Below, piece after piece: positions 37,905 through 49,659 of a stretch of 64,000 bases of DNA. The position numbers and the translations under genes were made by a program. The notes beneath the pieces are model-generated. The model worked only from the letters and a program-made list of their open reading frames with translations. It ran no database searches and was not told where the DNA came from. Every line of letters starts with the position of its first letter. Positions within the stretch are counted from its first letter, which is position 1. Source of the DNA: Thuidium tamariscinum (lineage: Eukaryota > Streptophyta > Bryopsida > Hypnales > Thuidiaceae); NCBI GenBank assembly GCA_947034885.2, contig OX344758.2:13295067-13359066 (forward strand). Reading direction: 5' to 3'.

Positions 37905-38127
37905 TCATGGTTAAGATACTCTTTTATGATATAAACCTTAAATCCTAACCCCAAACAAGCAAAATACACTTTAGAAGTTTATACATGAAATGGACAATAA
38001 AAATGTGATCCATGGTTAGGATTAAGATACTCCCTTTGAGTATAAATCCTAAACCCTAAACCCTAAAAAGAAGCTTGCTACGAATTGGAAGTTTACACAT
38101 CGAATGGATGATAAAAATGTGATCCAT
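37905..38127. repeat. 111-bp tandem duplication with telomere-like motif
   Basis: TTAAGATACTC, TATAAA-CCTAAA, GAAGTTTA-ACAT-GAATGGA and AATAAAAATGTGATCCATG recur 111 bp apart. The second unit carries AAACCCTAAACCCTAAA, two plant telomere-type repeats, abutting the next MITE. Confidence 0.7.
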
Positions 38128-38128
38128 G

Positions 38129-38412
38129 CATTAGGAGATTTTTGAGGCCATTGGAAGACTTTGAGTTCTCGGACTACGGGAATGCAGTTTCTACCACGTG
38201 AATAGGAATCCTATGTGGTTGAGAGGGTGCCACATCATCAAAAAAAAAATTGAAATTTTTTTTGGGCTTTTATTCATATTTCAGGAATCCAATTTTATTT
38301 AAATTTTTTTTTTTGGGGTAAATGCTGGTCTAACAACAGCTAGTAGTTACGGGAACAATTTCGGGGAACAACCCAAAAACAGCCCTTTGGAGGCCTCAAA
38401 TCCCCTCCAATG
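38129..38412. mobile_element. ATTAGATGAAAT-family MITE relative (about 284 bp)
   Basis: Left GCATTAGGAGATTTTTGAGG and right GAGGCCTCAAATCCCCTCCA form diverged inverted ends. The interior shares CTCGGACTACGGGAATGCAG, a TTCATATTTCAGGA block and GGTCTAACAACAGCTAG with the copies at 35326 and 35983. No coding capacity. Confidence 0.65.
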
Positions 38413-38946
38413 GTTACAATAAAAGCTGAAAGCCCGTCTGATGGCAATGACAATGACGAGAAGATTGCTGTGCTGCATCCGTCAACTGAAGGACCACCAA
38501 TTTATGGCTTTGTGTTTTTGATTCCAATGATAGGGCTCCTACCAACCCTCGCTTTCGTGACAGAGGGCTGGCTGTGAGGCCTACTGCCCTCCTTGTCCGC
38601 GTCCCTCCCTCACAGTCAGCTCTTCACCTCATGAAGAGATAATTCTCATGTCCAGTCTTAACTTAGGGTAGGAGGAAGGAAGGGTACCTTAACTTACCAG
38701 GCAAAAAGCAGACCTTACCACCAGGACAAGGGACGGATGGGGGCCCAAAAGCAATCATTTAAGAGCTAATTGCTTTTGAGAGGAAGCTAAACTCCTTGAA
38801 CCAATTTTTAGTCAATTTTCATAGGAAGGAGAATAGAATTGGCATCTAACTCAAATTATTTCGTCTTTTTTGGACATGTGTAGAATTAGTTATGAATTTT
38901 TAAAGTTCAAACGCAGTGGTCACTAACCTGCTGAAATATACACCAC
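38413..38946. other. Intergenic DNA, nothing recognised
   Basis: Slightly GC-richer stretch without a credible exon. Confidence 0.5.
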
Positions 38947-38948
38947 TA

Positions 38949-39221
38949 AGGTAGGTACACCCAAAAGCGCCAGTTTTTCATACTGTGCCTAGTTCTTGTT
39001 ATTATGTTGTTTAGATTTTTTTACAGTCTTGTTGGTGAATGAAAGCATGTTCCAACGCACCAAAGAACAGTGGATTTGGATACCATATGCAAAAGTTATT
39101 AACAGTCAAAGTGTGTTTCTGAAAGTGCCATCTACAATCTGGGTACATGACTGTTTTCGAAAATGTATGCATGTTGTACAGGGCGCTTTAAGGTCAGGTG
39201 CCATTTTGGGTGTACCTACCT
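38949..39221 (+). mobile_element. 273-bp TA-target MITE, copy 1
   Basis: Starts AGGTAGGTACACCCAAAAGC and ends with its inverse TTTTGGGTGTACCTACCT, flanked by TA on both sides. The interior AAAGCATGTTCCAACGCACC, AAAGAACAG and CAAAAGTTATTAA is shared with copies 43453 and 46562. TA duplication points to a Tc1/mariner (Stowaway-like) origin. Non-coding. Confidence 0.85.
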
Positions 39222-39362
39222 TAGTACATTGCAGAAACCAAAATGTACCCCTGTGTCATGATCATTTTTACAACAACACCCACTTTTAGAGCATAGTACC
39301 TTAGTTCATTTTTGGCCACCATTTTAACATGGACAAAAAAAATCACAATGGACCCATCCAAC

Positions 39363-40876
39363 TTAACCCCTAAAGGATTGAGGCATTTTTTGGCTTGAAA
39401 ACCACTCAAAACTGCCATGTTTGCTACTTCCTCCCAAAAAAACAAAAAAAATAATTTTATTAGAATCTAGGGGAGGAGGCTCATAAACCACTCATCTAAG
39501 GGCTGGTCCGCCTTTTCCATGTATTTGTTTGGATGGTAATATTTTCACTCATTTTTCAGTGAAAGAGAAATAAACGAGGAATCTAACACAAGTTGTTTCA
39601 TATTTTTTGAAGCATTATTGAATTAGTTATGAATTTTTAAACACACTCTGGCAGAGGGCCCTATCTGTGATCAGTAGGCCTTGCAAACCCATACATGCAC
39701 AGTTTGAAAAAAAATCTGGCTTGCTTCGAAAACTAGCACTGCAACATGTAAAAAGTAATAGCACTTGTTTCTAAAAGCATTCCTTTCTAAAATTGAAATG
39801 AATACTTGAATAAATCATTATTTCAGATTTTTGAACACTTGAAAGAAGGTACTTCAACAACTAATTCTTATTTTAAATATAATCAGGAGACACCTAACCA
39901 CTTAGTTGAGAATGAAGCCATTGGGACTTTGAAACCATCCATTCAATTAGCAAAAACCAAATCTTAGTATGCTTCAATGTAATCCACAATTCATTTTCTC
40001 ACAGTAAATGATCCATTTCAGAGCCTCCTAATGGAGAGGTGCAAAAGCCTCAGCGATTTATGAGCCCTCTCCTATAACCATAGGATCTTGTAAATTACTT
40101 GTCTGAGATTATGTGGTAAAAATTTCATGAAGTTTGACCATATTGATTGGAAGATATGAGCATTCAAAGTTGGAAAAATTTTTTTTTTTGAACTTTGACT
40201 TGCAATTTCAAATGACTTTGATTGCCATTTGTTGAATTTTTTTGCACTATGGACCATAAAGTTAAAATTTTTATGTTGAACATTTGAGTTGAGAATTAGG
40301 GAAAAACATTTCAAAAAAAAACTACTTGATTTTCATTCATTAAAAAATTGTTAAGTAGAAGTAGGTCCAAGATTGAACAAAACACTAAGTTGTTAATAAC
40401 TTTAAGATGTAATTGGAAAACCATGATCTCAACGGTGAGCTTGTTCTTGCAAACATCCTAAACCCTATCAAAAAAGAAAAATTGAAAAATTTGAAAAATT
40501 GCATTCAAAAATGAATTCTATAAGCTATTTTTTGAAAAAGGTGCTTAGATTGCCTGAAACACAAGATTGTCCGTAACTTTTTCATTATTAGTCCAAATAA
40601 AATGAACCAAAGCTTCAGATGTAGAACAAAACATAATCTTTGAGAAGAAAAAAATTGTTTTTTTTTTTTCTTCCCAGTGAACTGCTTTTTGGACTTAGAA
40701 TGGCATAACTTTTGCTTACAAGCACCAATTGAAATAAAAATTATATTTTTGGAAAGATAATTTGATTTCCTATCTTCAAAAAAAGTTTCAAAAAATCATA
40801 GCAAAAATTCAGGTCACACAAGCCTACCCAAAATTTCAAGTGTCCCTCAAGGGGACTTTAGTCCTTTAGGGGTTAA
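39363..40876 (+). mobile_element. piggyBac-like element, copy B, split by a nested element
   Basis: Starts TTAACCCCTAAAGGATTGAG and ends AGTCCTTTAGGGGTTAA. Span is 1514 bp, of which 607 bp (39468-40074) is a later insertion, leaving 907 bp of family sequence. Near the right end, GTCCC-TCAAG-GGGAC is a subterminal palindrome seen also in the copies at 42491 and 45422. It is closely similar by eye to the inverted copy at 42491. Confidence 0.85.
39468..40074. mobile_element. 607-bp TIR element nested in piggyBac-like copy B
   Basis: Left TAGGGGAGGAGGCTCATAAA and right, read inward, TAGGAGAGGGCTCATAAA are inverted repeats. Joining the flanks gives GAATCTAACCATAGGATCTT, which matches the uninterrupted sequence in the copies at 45422 and, inverted, at 42491. 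The insertion is therefore real. The target looks like TA. No coding capacity or named superfamily. Confidence 0.75.
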
Positions 40877-41259
40877 TTTAGGGCCTCTGATTACAAATAT
40901 GAATTCAAAGCTTACAAATTTTATCAGGCATGGATTTTTTTTTTTTAATTTAGGGTTTTCCCAAGCAGCGGAGTGAGGGGCTGTCGGTTCACCCTTGCCA
41001 CATTAATGTTCAATTGTCCAAATCAAGCATTTTGGGGTTGTGCTCTCATCTTTCAGCGAGATGACTTTGCAATTAGCTCTATTGGATGGTTCTCCCCACC
41101 TTTGGTGCTCTCTCCGGTGTCTGTTTCTCTGTTCCCCACGCCTTTTGGCTGCTCCTCTCTCTGCCCTCGGGCATGTAATTCCGCCCTCGCGTTTTCTCAG
41201 TAAAATCCACCCTCCACGGGTTTTCTCAAAAAATTAGCTCTATGGATCCTGTTGCTTTA
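40877..41259. other. Intergenic DNA between two elements
   Basis: GC-richer, with short frames on the plus strand (40973-41237) that resemble no known protein. Confidence 0.45.
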
Positions 41260-41810
41260 GACCATCCCCATCCCTGCGCAAGATAAGAGTCAACCTAGCT
41301 ATGAAGCTGGGTTGGGCAACAAAGAGTTCCCCACGGCATGCAAAACTCAATGTGGATAAGACCAACCACGACCAATTTTCCTGGAGAGACAACGAAATGG
41401 AAAGTGGAGGGCCGAGCATGGTATGTGGTGTAGCTCTCTTCCCAAAGTACATTCGTCAGCTTTTGTAGCAGCGCATTCAAATAGGTCAAAGCAAATTCAC
41501 AAAGAAGACAGGAGAGAGGGCTCCAAGCACACACACCCACATCAAAACCTGTCAAAATTGCATTCAAACCACCATGACATGGCCAAGGCTTTTTTGGGGA
41601 GAACATATTGTTCCCCTTCCCATCCATTTCTCTGAGTTTGAGTTTGGGGTGGGGCAGCCTGACTCCAGACACCTTCTCCCACATCAAAATGCAACCTTCC
41701 TGAGCCTCTTCCTGATCCATGCGGTGGGGCAGCCTGACTCCAGACACCTTCTCCCACATCAAAATGCAACCTTCCTGAGCCTCTTCCTGATCCATGCGGT
41801 GGGGATGCTC
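41260..41810. mobile_element. PIF/Harbinger-like MITE with a long open frame
   Basis: 551 bp flanked by TTA on both sides (41257-41259, 41811-41813). Ends GACCATCCCCATCCCTGCG and, inverted, GAGCATCCCCACCGCATG give a TTA plus GAGCATC-type terminus typical of plant PIF/Harbinger MITEs. The minus strand is open for 166 codons (41795-41295), almost the whole element. It includes two copies of a 25-residue repeat containing MDQEEAQEGCILMW. The frame shows no transposase motif and is probably incidental. Confidence 0.7.
41648..41797. repeat. Exact 75-bp tandem duplication inside the MITE
   Basis: Units 41648-41722 and 41723-41797 read identically by eye (GGTGGGGCAGCCTGACTCCA and so on). A third partial start is at 41798. 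Being 75 bp, it keeps the minus-strand frame open. Identity implies a recent event. Confidence 0.9.
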
Positions 41811-42490
41811 TTATGAATCATTGAAAAATCAAGGATGGGATCTAGAATATAAATTAATGAACTTGAGAATGACTGACATGGACAAGCCAATACAACTAAG
41901 TTAAGTGAGAGGGAATCAAAGAGAAGACTTTCAACACGGGGACCGTATTTTCATTTAATCTTTGGTGAAGGACCAACCTAAACTGTCTCACGTGGATTCC
42001 AATGACACTGGAGTGCCTTGGTTCCATTGCTAAGGCTAAATAATGCCCTGTGTAGGTTGAGTAGTTAATAGATTTCCAAGCCAATCTCTGCACAGTCAGG
42101 TTGCATTTGCTCAGCTTAGAGCCACTAACTTATCTACTCAAAAGACTTAGGCAACCCATTTCAATTAACCATGCCTCCCCTTGTAAAAACAAATGAAAAA
42201 AACAAACAATTTTAGAGATGTATTCAAAGACAAATGTAAATACAAGTATGAATAAAAATACAGATGTTGAATACATACATGGAGTACATATATGTACTTT
42301 CCATTTTTTTTTTAACAATGTTTGGATGCTAGAAAACCAAGAGAGTCTTAGGTTGAGGAATTTTTTGAAAACACTGTCACTATCACAGCAATCCATTTCA
42401 ATTCCCCCCTTTCCAAAATAATGAAAAAAACCAACGAGCAGGCACTCCCATTGCTATACCCTGCTCACCAAAAAGAATAACACTATGGCC
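41811..42490. other. Intergenic DNA, nothing recognised
   Basis: No gene or element boundary seen. Confidence 0.5.
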
Positions 42491-43406
42491 TTAACCCCTA
42501 AAGGACTAAAGTCCCCTCGGGGGACACTTGGAATTTTGGGCAGGCTTGTGTGACTTGAATTCTTTTTTAAATTTTTTAAATTTTTTTTTGAAGATAGGAA
42601 ATCAGATTAGCTTTCCAAAAATATAATTTTTATTTCAATTGGTGCTTGTAAGCAAAAGTTATGCCATTCTATGTCCAAAACGCAGTTCGCTAGGCAGAAA
42701 AAAAAAACCACAAATTTTTTTTTCTTTTTTCTTGAAGATTTTATTTTGTTCTACATCAGAAGCTTTGGTTCATTTTGTTTGGACTAATAATGAGAAAGTT
42801 ACAAACAATCTTGAATTTCGGGCAATCTAAGCACCTTCTTCAGAAAATAACTTACAGAATTCATTTTTGAATGCAATTTTTCAAATTTTTCAAATTTTCT
42901 TTTTTGACAGGGTTTAGGATGTTTGCAAGAACAAGCTCACTGTTGAGATCATGGTTTTTCAATTACATCTTAAAGTTATTAACAACTTAGTGTTTTGTTC
43001 AATCTTGGACCTACTTTTACCTAACAATTTTTTAATGAATGAAAATCAAGTAGTAGTTTTTTGAAATTTTTTTCCCTAATTCTCAACTCAAATGTTCAAC
43101 ATAATAAATTTTAACTTCATGGTCCATAGTGCAAAAAAATCAACAAATGGCAATCAAAGTCATTTGAAATTGCAAGTCAGAGTTCAAAAAAACTTTTTTT
43201 TCCAACTTTGAATGCTAATAGTTTCCAATCGGTACTGTCAAACTACATGAAATTTTTACCATATGATCTCAGACAAGTAATTTACAAGATCTTACGGTTA
43301 GATTCTAATAAAATTGTTTTTTTTTGTTTTTTTGGGAGGAAGTAGCAAACATGGCAGTTTTGAGTGGTTTTCAAGCTAGAAAATGCCTCAGTCCTTTAGG
43401 GGTTAA
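42491..43406 (-). mobile_element. piggyBac-like element, copy C (inverted)
   Basis: Starts TTAACCCCTAAAGGACTAAA and ends CAGTCCTTTAGGGGTTAA. It is 916 bp, opposite in orientation to the copies at 39363 and 45422. Just inside the first end is GTCCCCTCGGGGGAC, a perfect palindrome with a 3-nt centre. The interior matches copy B block by block and shows the empty site of the 607-bp nested element. No open frame long enough for a transposase. Confidence 0.88.
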
Positions 43407-43452
43407 ATAAGACAACCCAATGTTGTCAATTACCCAATTCTAACATCTACTG

Positions 43453-43725
43453 AGGTAGGTACACCCAAAAGCAACCTATTCCTAAAAGCGCCATCTACAG
43501 TGCACATACATTTCCGAAATCAATCATGTTCATAGACTGTAGATGGCACTTTCAGAAATAGACTTTCTCTGTTAATAACTTTTGCATACGGTATCCAAAT
43601 CTTGCGTTCTTTGGTGTGTTGGAACATGCTTTCACTTGCCAACAAGACTACATAAAAATTTGAACTAATTAATAGCAAGAACTAGGCTCAGTATGAATAA
43701 GTGGCGCTTTTGGGTGCACCTACCT
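43453..43725 (-). mobile_element. 273-bp TA-target MITE, copy 2 (inverted)
   Basis: AGGTAGGTACACCCAAAAGC at the left and GCGCTTTTGGGTGCACCTAC at the right. The interior reads as the reverse of copies 1 and 3 (GGTGTGTTGGAACATGCTTT). The right TA is present and the left flank is slightly changed. Length equals the other two copies. Confidence 0.85.
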
Positions 43726-44580
43726 TAAACCCTCCCATTTGTATCATTTACCCATTCATTACTACAACCTTAGCATCCTTTTTGCATTAAGGCAATGCAC
43801 TTGTGAGGGGACACATTGCTGTGTGGATAGCATGGGTCTATCTACAATTTAGTCTCAACTAACTTTAAAAAATCATAGAAAAATCATTTCTTGTCAAAAT
43901 GTTATAATTCTAGTAGAAAGAAATAGCAAATGATGGTAGGGCCCATCATTGATGGTAGGATTTTACGTCTTCTTTCCCAAACTTGGAGATGTTTATTTCA
44001 ATATCTGTATCATAAAACAATGTATTGCACACAATGTGTTTTGCTTTGTTATGTGGTACTGTGACACACAAAGCTAGCCTTTTCAATGGAAAAATTTGTC
44101 CATTTGTTTAAAACTGCAAAACAAAGCTAGCCTTTTTTTTTTCTTACCAACTTGATTAAGTGTGTTTACCTATAAGTCAATAATGTTCAATTTTATTGAT
44201 CCTGAATGGGCTTTGCCCATTATTCTGCTCAGGGGCTGAAAACTGGGCTCCTTCATGCCTAACCCACACCCTGTGTATCTTTCAAAAGTGCATCATTTAA
44301 ATTTATTTATTTATTTATCTACTTTTATTTTTATTTTTAATTTTACAAAAGTGCATCATTCATTTCTTGCAGACCGCTCACATACAAATGACTACCCCAG
44401 TTTCTCATTACACAATGTGACACACAATGTGACAATGCAATGTGACGAAAAGAGGCAGTCACTGCTGTTTGATTAATTTTCCTACCCCCTCATCAGAAAA
44501 ATCAACAGCCGTTGAATTTAAATTTAAAAAAATCTCGCCCCCCTCCAAGAAAAATAAAAAACCGTTGGATATCGGATACA
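43726..44580. other. Intergenic DNA, nothing recognised
   Basis: Contains ATTTATTTATTTATTTAT near 44300 and repeated CACAATGTGACA near 44411-44440. Confidence 0.5.
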
Positions 44581-44780
44581 AATACGAATATTGAATACAA
44601 ATATAAAATATAAATATTGAATATGAATATAGAATATGAATATAAAATATGAATATAGAATATGAATATAAAATATGAATATAGAATATGAATATAAAAT
44701 ATGAATATAGAATATGAATATAAAATATGAATATAGAATATGAATATAAAATACTAATATTGATTCTGAATATATATACC
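44581..44780. repeat. ATATGAATATARAAT minisatellite
   Basis: A 12-bp motif (GAATATAGAATAT / GAATATAAAATAT alternating, effectively a 24-bp unit) repeats for about 200 bp. The 107-codon minus-strand frame across it is a by-product of the repeat. Confidence 0.9.
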
Positions 44781-45421
44781 AATACTTAAAATTGATGCAA
44801 ATACGAACACTGAATATGGATATGATATATAAATTATCATATCATTTATGCCATATCCTTTGTCTCCAAGCCCACTTTCTGAGAATTATAAGAGGGGGTG
44901 GGGGGAGGGGATTTACAAGTTTAAAAAATTAAAAAATTAAAAAATAATATTAGATTGGGAGGAAAGGGGAGGGAAGGGGGTTTTAAAATATTTAATATTT
45001 AAAATTTAATGTTTAAATCAGATTGGGAGGGGGGACGTGCAAATTTTTTAAATCTTTATAGTTTTTGAGCTCATTGTGACAGAGTTGAGCTCAACTGTCT
45101 GTCAATGGGTGAAATTCCCGGTCTCATTTGTTTCAGAAACAAAAACAAATGTCAATTGGACGGAACCACCATCGAGTGCTGGGAAGGAAGGAAGGAAGGA
45201 GTGTGTTGATTAGAGAATCCAGATTGTACACAGTATAGGAGAGGGGTCAGGATTTTGTTAGGCAATTAAATGCCCAATTTCCTAAAAAAAAATGGGCAGC
45301 TTCAAGCCCATAAAAAAAATGAGGATAAATGTGTTAAAAAAATGCTAGACTGTAATTATGGCCCTCTACACTGTTGCCAAAATGTTTCTAACTAAAGCCT
45401 CATTTCATCTGTTATACAAAG
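44781..45421. other. G-rich and (GGAA)n intergenic DNA
   Basis: Purine-rich, G-run-rich stretch at about 44890-45040 and (GGAA)n at about 45181-45200. No gene. Confidence 0.6.
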
Positions 45422-46352
45422 TTAACCCCTAAAGGATCAAGGCCTTTTTTCTGTCTAAAACCTCTCAAAACTGCCATTTCTATTGCATTCGTCCAAGAAA
45501 ACAAAATATATTTTTTTTTTAATAATCTAACCGTAGGATCTTGTATTTAACTTGATTGAGATCAAGTGGTAAAAATTTCATGAAGTTTGACCGTACAGAT
45601 TGGAAGATATGAGCATTCAAAGTTGGAAATACAAGTTTTTTTGAACTGTGGTTTGCAATTTCAGATGACTTTGACTGGAATTTGTATTAAAAAATTGCAC
45701 TATAGACTTTGAATTTATAATTTTTTGTGTTAAGAAATTGAGTTGAGAGTCTAGGAAAAAAATTTCACACAAAAAACACTTGATTTTCATTCTTTAAGAA
45801 ATTGTTAAATAGATGTAGGTCCAAGATTGAAAGAAAAAATAAATGGTTAATAACTCTAAGATGGGATTGAAATACAATAATCCCAATGGTGAGATTGTTC
45901 TAGAAAGTAAACATAACCTTGTCCAACAATGTTTTTTGAAAAATTGTGAAAATTGCATTCAAAAATGAATCCTATAAGTTATTTTTTCAAGAAATTGTCT
46001 AGATTGCCCGAAAAACAAGATTGTCCATAACTTTCTCATTATAAGTCCAAATAGAGTGAATCAAAGCTTCACATGTAGGCAAAAATATATTATTTTAGAA
46101 AAAAAATTAAAAAATTAAATTTTGACTTTTTGCAAAAAAAAAATTCTGCCCGCCGAATGAAAATTTGGGCTTTTTGTGGTATAACTTTTGCTCCCGGTCA
46201 CCAATTGAAATAAAAATTACATTCCCATGAAGCTAATCAGTTTTCCTATCTTATGAGAAAGTTTCAAAAAGATTCATTAAAAATTGAGATCTACAGAACC
46301 TGCCCGAACTCCAAATTGTCCCCCGAGGGGACAATGGTCCTTTAGGGGTTAA
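45422..46352 (+). mobile_element. piggyBac-like element, copy D
   Basis: Starts TTAACCCCTAAAGGATCAAG and ends GGTCCTTTAGGGGTTAA, 931 bp. Carries GTCCCCCGAGGGGAC near the right end, the subterminal palindrome. Intact at the site where copy B carries its nested insertion. Non-coding. Confidence 0.88.
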
Positions 46353-46561
46353 TAAATACAAAAATTGCATACAAAACTTACATACTGAGAATTGGCCTCT
46401 TTCAATTAACCCTGGACTGTCACCAATGCCATTTTATGGCGTTTGGATGACAATCCGGGGTCATAAGAAGAGGTAAACAATAGTTTTTTCATCCACTTTT
46501 TTTTAAATGACCTTTCATGTTGAGTTACGAAGAGAATATAATTGAGTTTTTAGTCTAACTA

Positions 46562-46834
46562 AGGTGGGTACACCTAAAAGCGCCACTTATTCTTACTGTC
46601 CCTAGTTCCTGTTATTATGCTATTCAGATTTTCATGCAGTCTTGTTGGCGAGTGAAAGCATGTTCCAACGCACCAAAGAACAGAGGATTTGGATATCATA
46701 TGCAAAAGTTATTAATGGTCAAAGTCAGTTTCTGAAAGTGCCATCTACAGTCTGGGTACATGACTGATTTTGAAAATGTATGCACATTGTAGATGGCGCT
46801 TTAAGGTCAGGTGCCATTTTAGGTGTACCTACCT
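46562..46834 (+). mobile_element. 273-bp TA-target MITE, copy 3
   Basis: AGGTGGGTACACCTAAAAGC on the left and TTTTAGGTGTACCTACCT on the right, with TA on both sides. Same orientation and interior order as copy 1. Confidence 0.85.
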
Positions 46835-49659
46835 TAATGTTTGTTTTCATGTAGTTGAAAGGTAATTAGAGAAAATAGATGGCAAAATTTGCCATTTAAG
46901 TGTACTTTGAGAAATTGAGTAAATCTGGAATTTCTCCTTGGAAACAACATTTTTTGAATTTGAGGCCAACTAATGAAATGGAGGTCCTATATTCTAGTTT
47001 GTTCTCTAATTTGAATTTTGGAAAAATTCGTAAAATTGAATATTTTATTGCAGTTTAAACTTTGGCTGTATTTTTAATGTCCACTGCATTCTAATCATAG
47101 ATGTATGTGGCAAATCAATTTACACCATGATGTTTTTCACTGTAATGTTCACACATAGTGAAATTTTCAGATTATTTTCAATTTGATATGATTTTTTCTT
47201 CAATTTTTCTTCAAAAAAATTCAAAAAATACAACTTTCCTCAAAAAAATCTGAAATTTTAGTGAAGTACAGAGGACATGTAGTTTCATCTTTGGAAAATA
47301 AAATTAAAAATTTTCATACATATCTGGTTACAAAATAGCAACAAAGTGAGTGACGGACAGTAAGCCCTAAAACCAATGGTTATAGGCCTGGTGTTTTAGG
47401 GTTAAAGCTTGAATTTAAGATTTTGCATAGTGAAGTAGTCTTGATTCATTAGAAAGAAAGAAGTCCCTTCCCTTGAGGTATCAAAATGTCATGTTAAAAT
47501 GTTTAAGTTGTACAAATAATCTATTGTCCTTTAAACTACAATATTCCATTGCTTTGGCCATTTCCACTACCATCAAAAAAAGAATAATTATATTAGTTGG
47601 TTTTTTTGTATCATCAATTAATATTCATCTTAATAAAAAACAATTTAAAAAAAAGCTTGATTAGATTTTAATTCTACAAATACAAAACACGTAGATTCAA
47701 CTTTCAAATAGTACACAAGAAAATTCAAAATGAAGATTGAAAAGGATATTTCATTATTAAATAATAAAATCAGTATTTATGAAATTTGAAAACTCATGTA
47801 TTGAATTTTGTAAAAATATATGTAGAAAGAATACACTTGATCAAGGTGCTAAGTTTTAAAATTTGGAAAAAGATATTTCCAAAATTTCCAATTTTAGACA
47901 TGCTTAAAGATCCTAAATAATTCAGATAATTAGAGTTGAGGATGTGGTCATATATGTTCTATATATATAGTGTATCTCCACACATAATGTCGTACTATAA
48001 CCACATGTCTTCTGTATGTATTATCTATATAAATTTTTTTTGGTCTGGTATTGGTTTAGAAGGTAGGCTGGATGAATAAGATGTTTCCTAGTATTTTTGC
48101 CAACGTTTATTTTATTTTATTAATATTGAATCAATGGCATTGGGAAGAGGGGATTTTTTTTCTACTCAAATTATTAGACAATTAAGTTTTTTTTTCAATT
48201 GGAGAGAGGCAAAGGTAGTACTTGCCTACTACTTTTTAGTGGATAGATTAGGTAAGGCTTCAATTCTTGACACTTCAAATTCCTAACATCTTGAGAATGC
48301 AATAGAGAATTGAAGTTTATCAAATAATTCCTAATTATTATGAATAAATCTTCATAATATCATGCAAATAAATGCTCAATCTCTAAGAGGTTTTTAAACA
48401 TCTATCTCAAAAATCTAAGTGTGCTTTCAAATTCCCTATTTTTTAAACAAACTTGAGTATTTGAAGTTAAGAATTCTATTAAAATGAGGCAAATTTAAAA
48501 GCTTCATTCAACCTACATTTTGATATCAATTTAAACAAAAAAACTTTCAATCTTAATAATACTTTCAAGAACTTCTTAACAACCCTACATTCATTTTCAA
48601 TAGATATTTGCTTCCTTCTTATCTTTACTTGAAAGAATGTTTTAAGATACTAGAAGCTTAGTGCCAAAGACCACCTTTTAGTAGTCTTTGCACTTCAAAT
48701 GAGCATTTAAAGTTCTTTAATACTCTTTGATCATTTCATGCTTCAATTTTTTAAGGATCTATCAACCAATAGGCATCTTCAAATTTTCGACAATAATATC
48801 ATAAGGATTGCTAATATATGAGCTTAAGATCTTCAACCTAGGCACCTATGTTATAGGCACCTTTCATAGTTATGGGATACCTATGTTATAAGCTCATGTG
48901 TTATAGGCACCTTCTATGATTATAGGATACCTACTTATATTTAGAGTAAAGGCTCATAGGCACATTTCTAGGCTTATGTGCACACTAGTGTTGCTAGGAA
49001 CTTTTGAATGTGTATTATTCATTTTTTCATGTTTTTAATTTGTGAGCTATTTTTTATTTTAATAAAATATCTTATCTCTTGGTCCTTAAATGTAATTCTT
49101 CAAAGCAATGAGAATTCATGATTTCAAATTGAAAACTTGTATATAGATATAGATATAGAAGATATGATCTAAATAGACAATGTCTTGTTCTTTTATTATT
49201 AGCTTGAGTAAAAATATGTTTTGGTTTAAAAAAATAATTATTCAAATAACAAAAATCTCCATATGAATTCTTAAAAATTGATCACAAAAACGTGAGGCCC
49301 AAAGTAGGTTCCTAAGTACTTTAAAATGTTAATTTTATCAAAATAGTATACTTATTATAGGCAAATGAATGTCTATGAAGCTTCTATTTCTATAACAAAA
49401 TTACTTCAAATTAAACTTAGTATATTGATGTCTAGAATAGTAATGATACCATTCAATTTGTTATAAAACAAATAGCCTTTTCACTTACTCTCTACTTTTT
49501 AAGCTTAGATGATAAATAGAGTAGAAACTGCACTTCATCCGATTAATATTCCATTTAATTACAATATTCTTTGGTTTCTTTCTATCAATCATCAAACTTT
49601 GCATACGTCATCTTGCAAAAGTAGGGATTGTCACAACACTTCCAAAGCCCTTTACATTC
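46835..49659. other. AT-rich intergenic DNA with an element fragment near 48830-48990
   Basis: No gene recognised. At about 48830-48990 GGCACCT-ATGTTATAG and TCTATGATTATAGGATACCT recur. They resemble the long terminal repeat region of the inverted-repeat element at 58125-59067, so this may be a solo end of that family. Confidence 0.4.

Noticed and set aside
44459-44782. 107-codon minus-strand frame rich in Ile, Tyr, Ser and Phe
   Set aside because: Produced by the ATATGAATAT minisatellite, not a gene.
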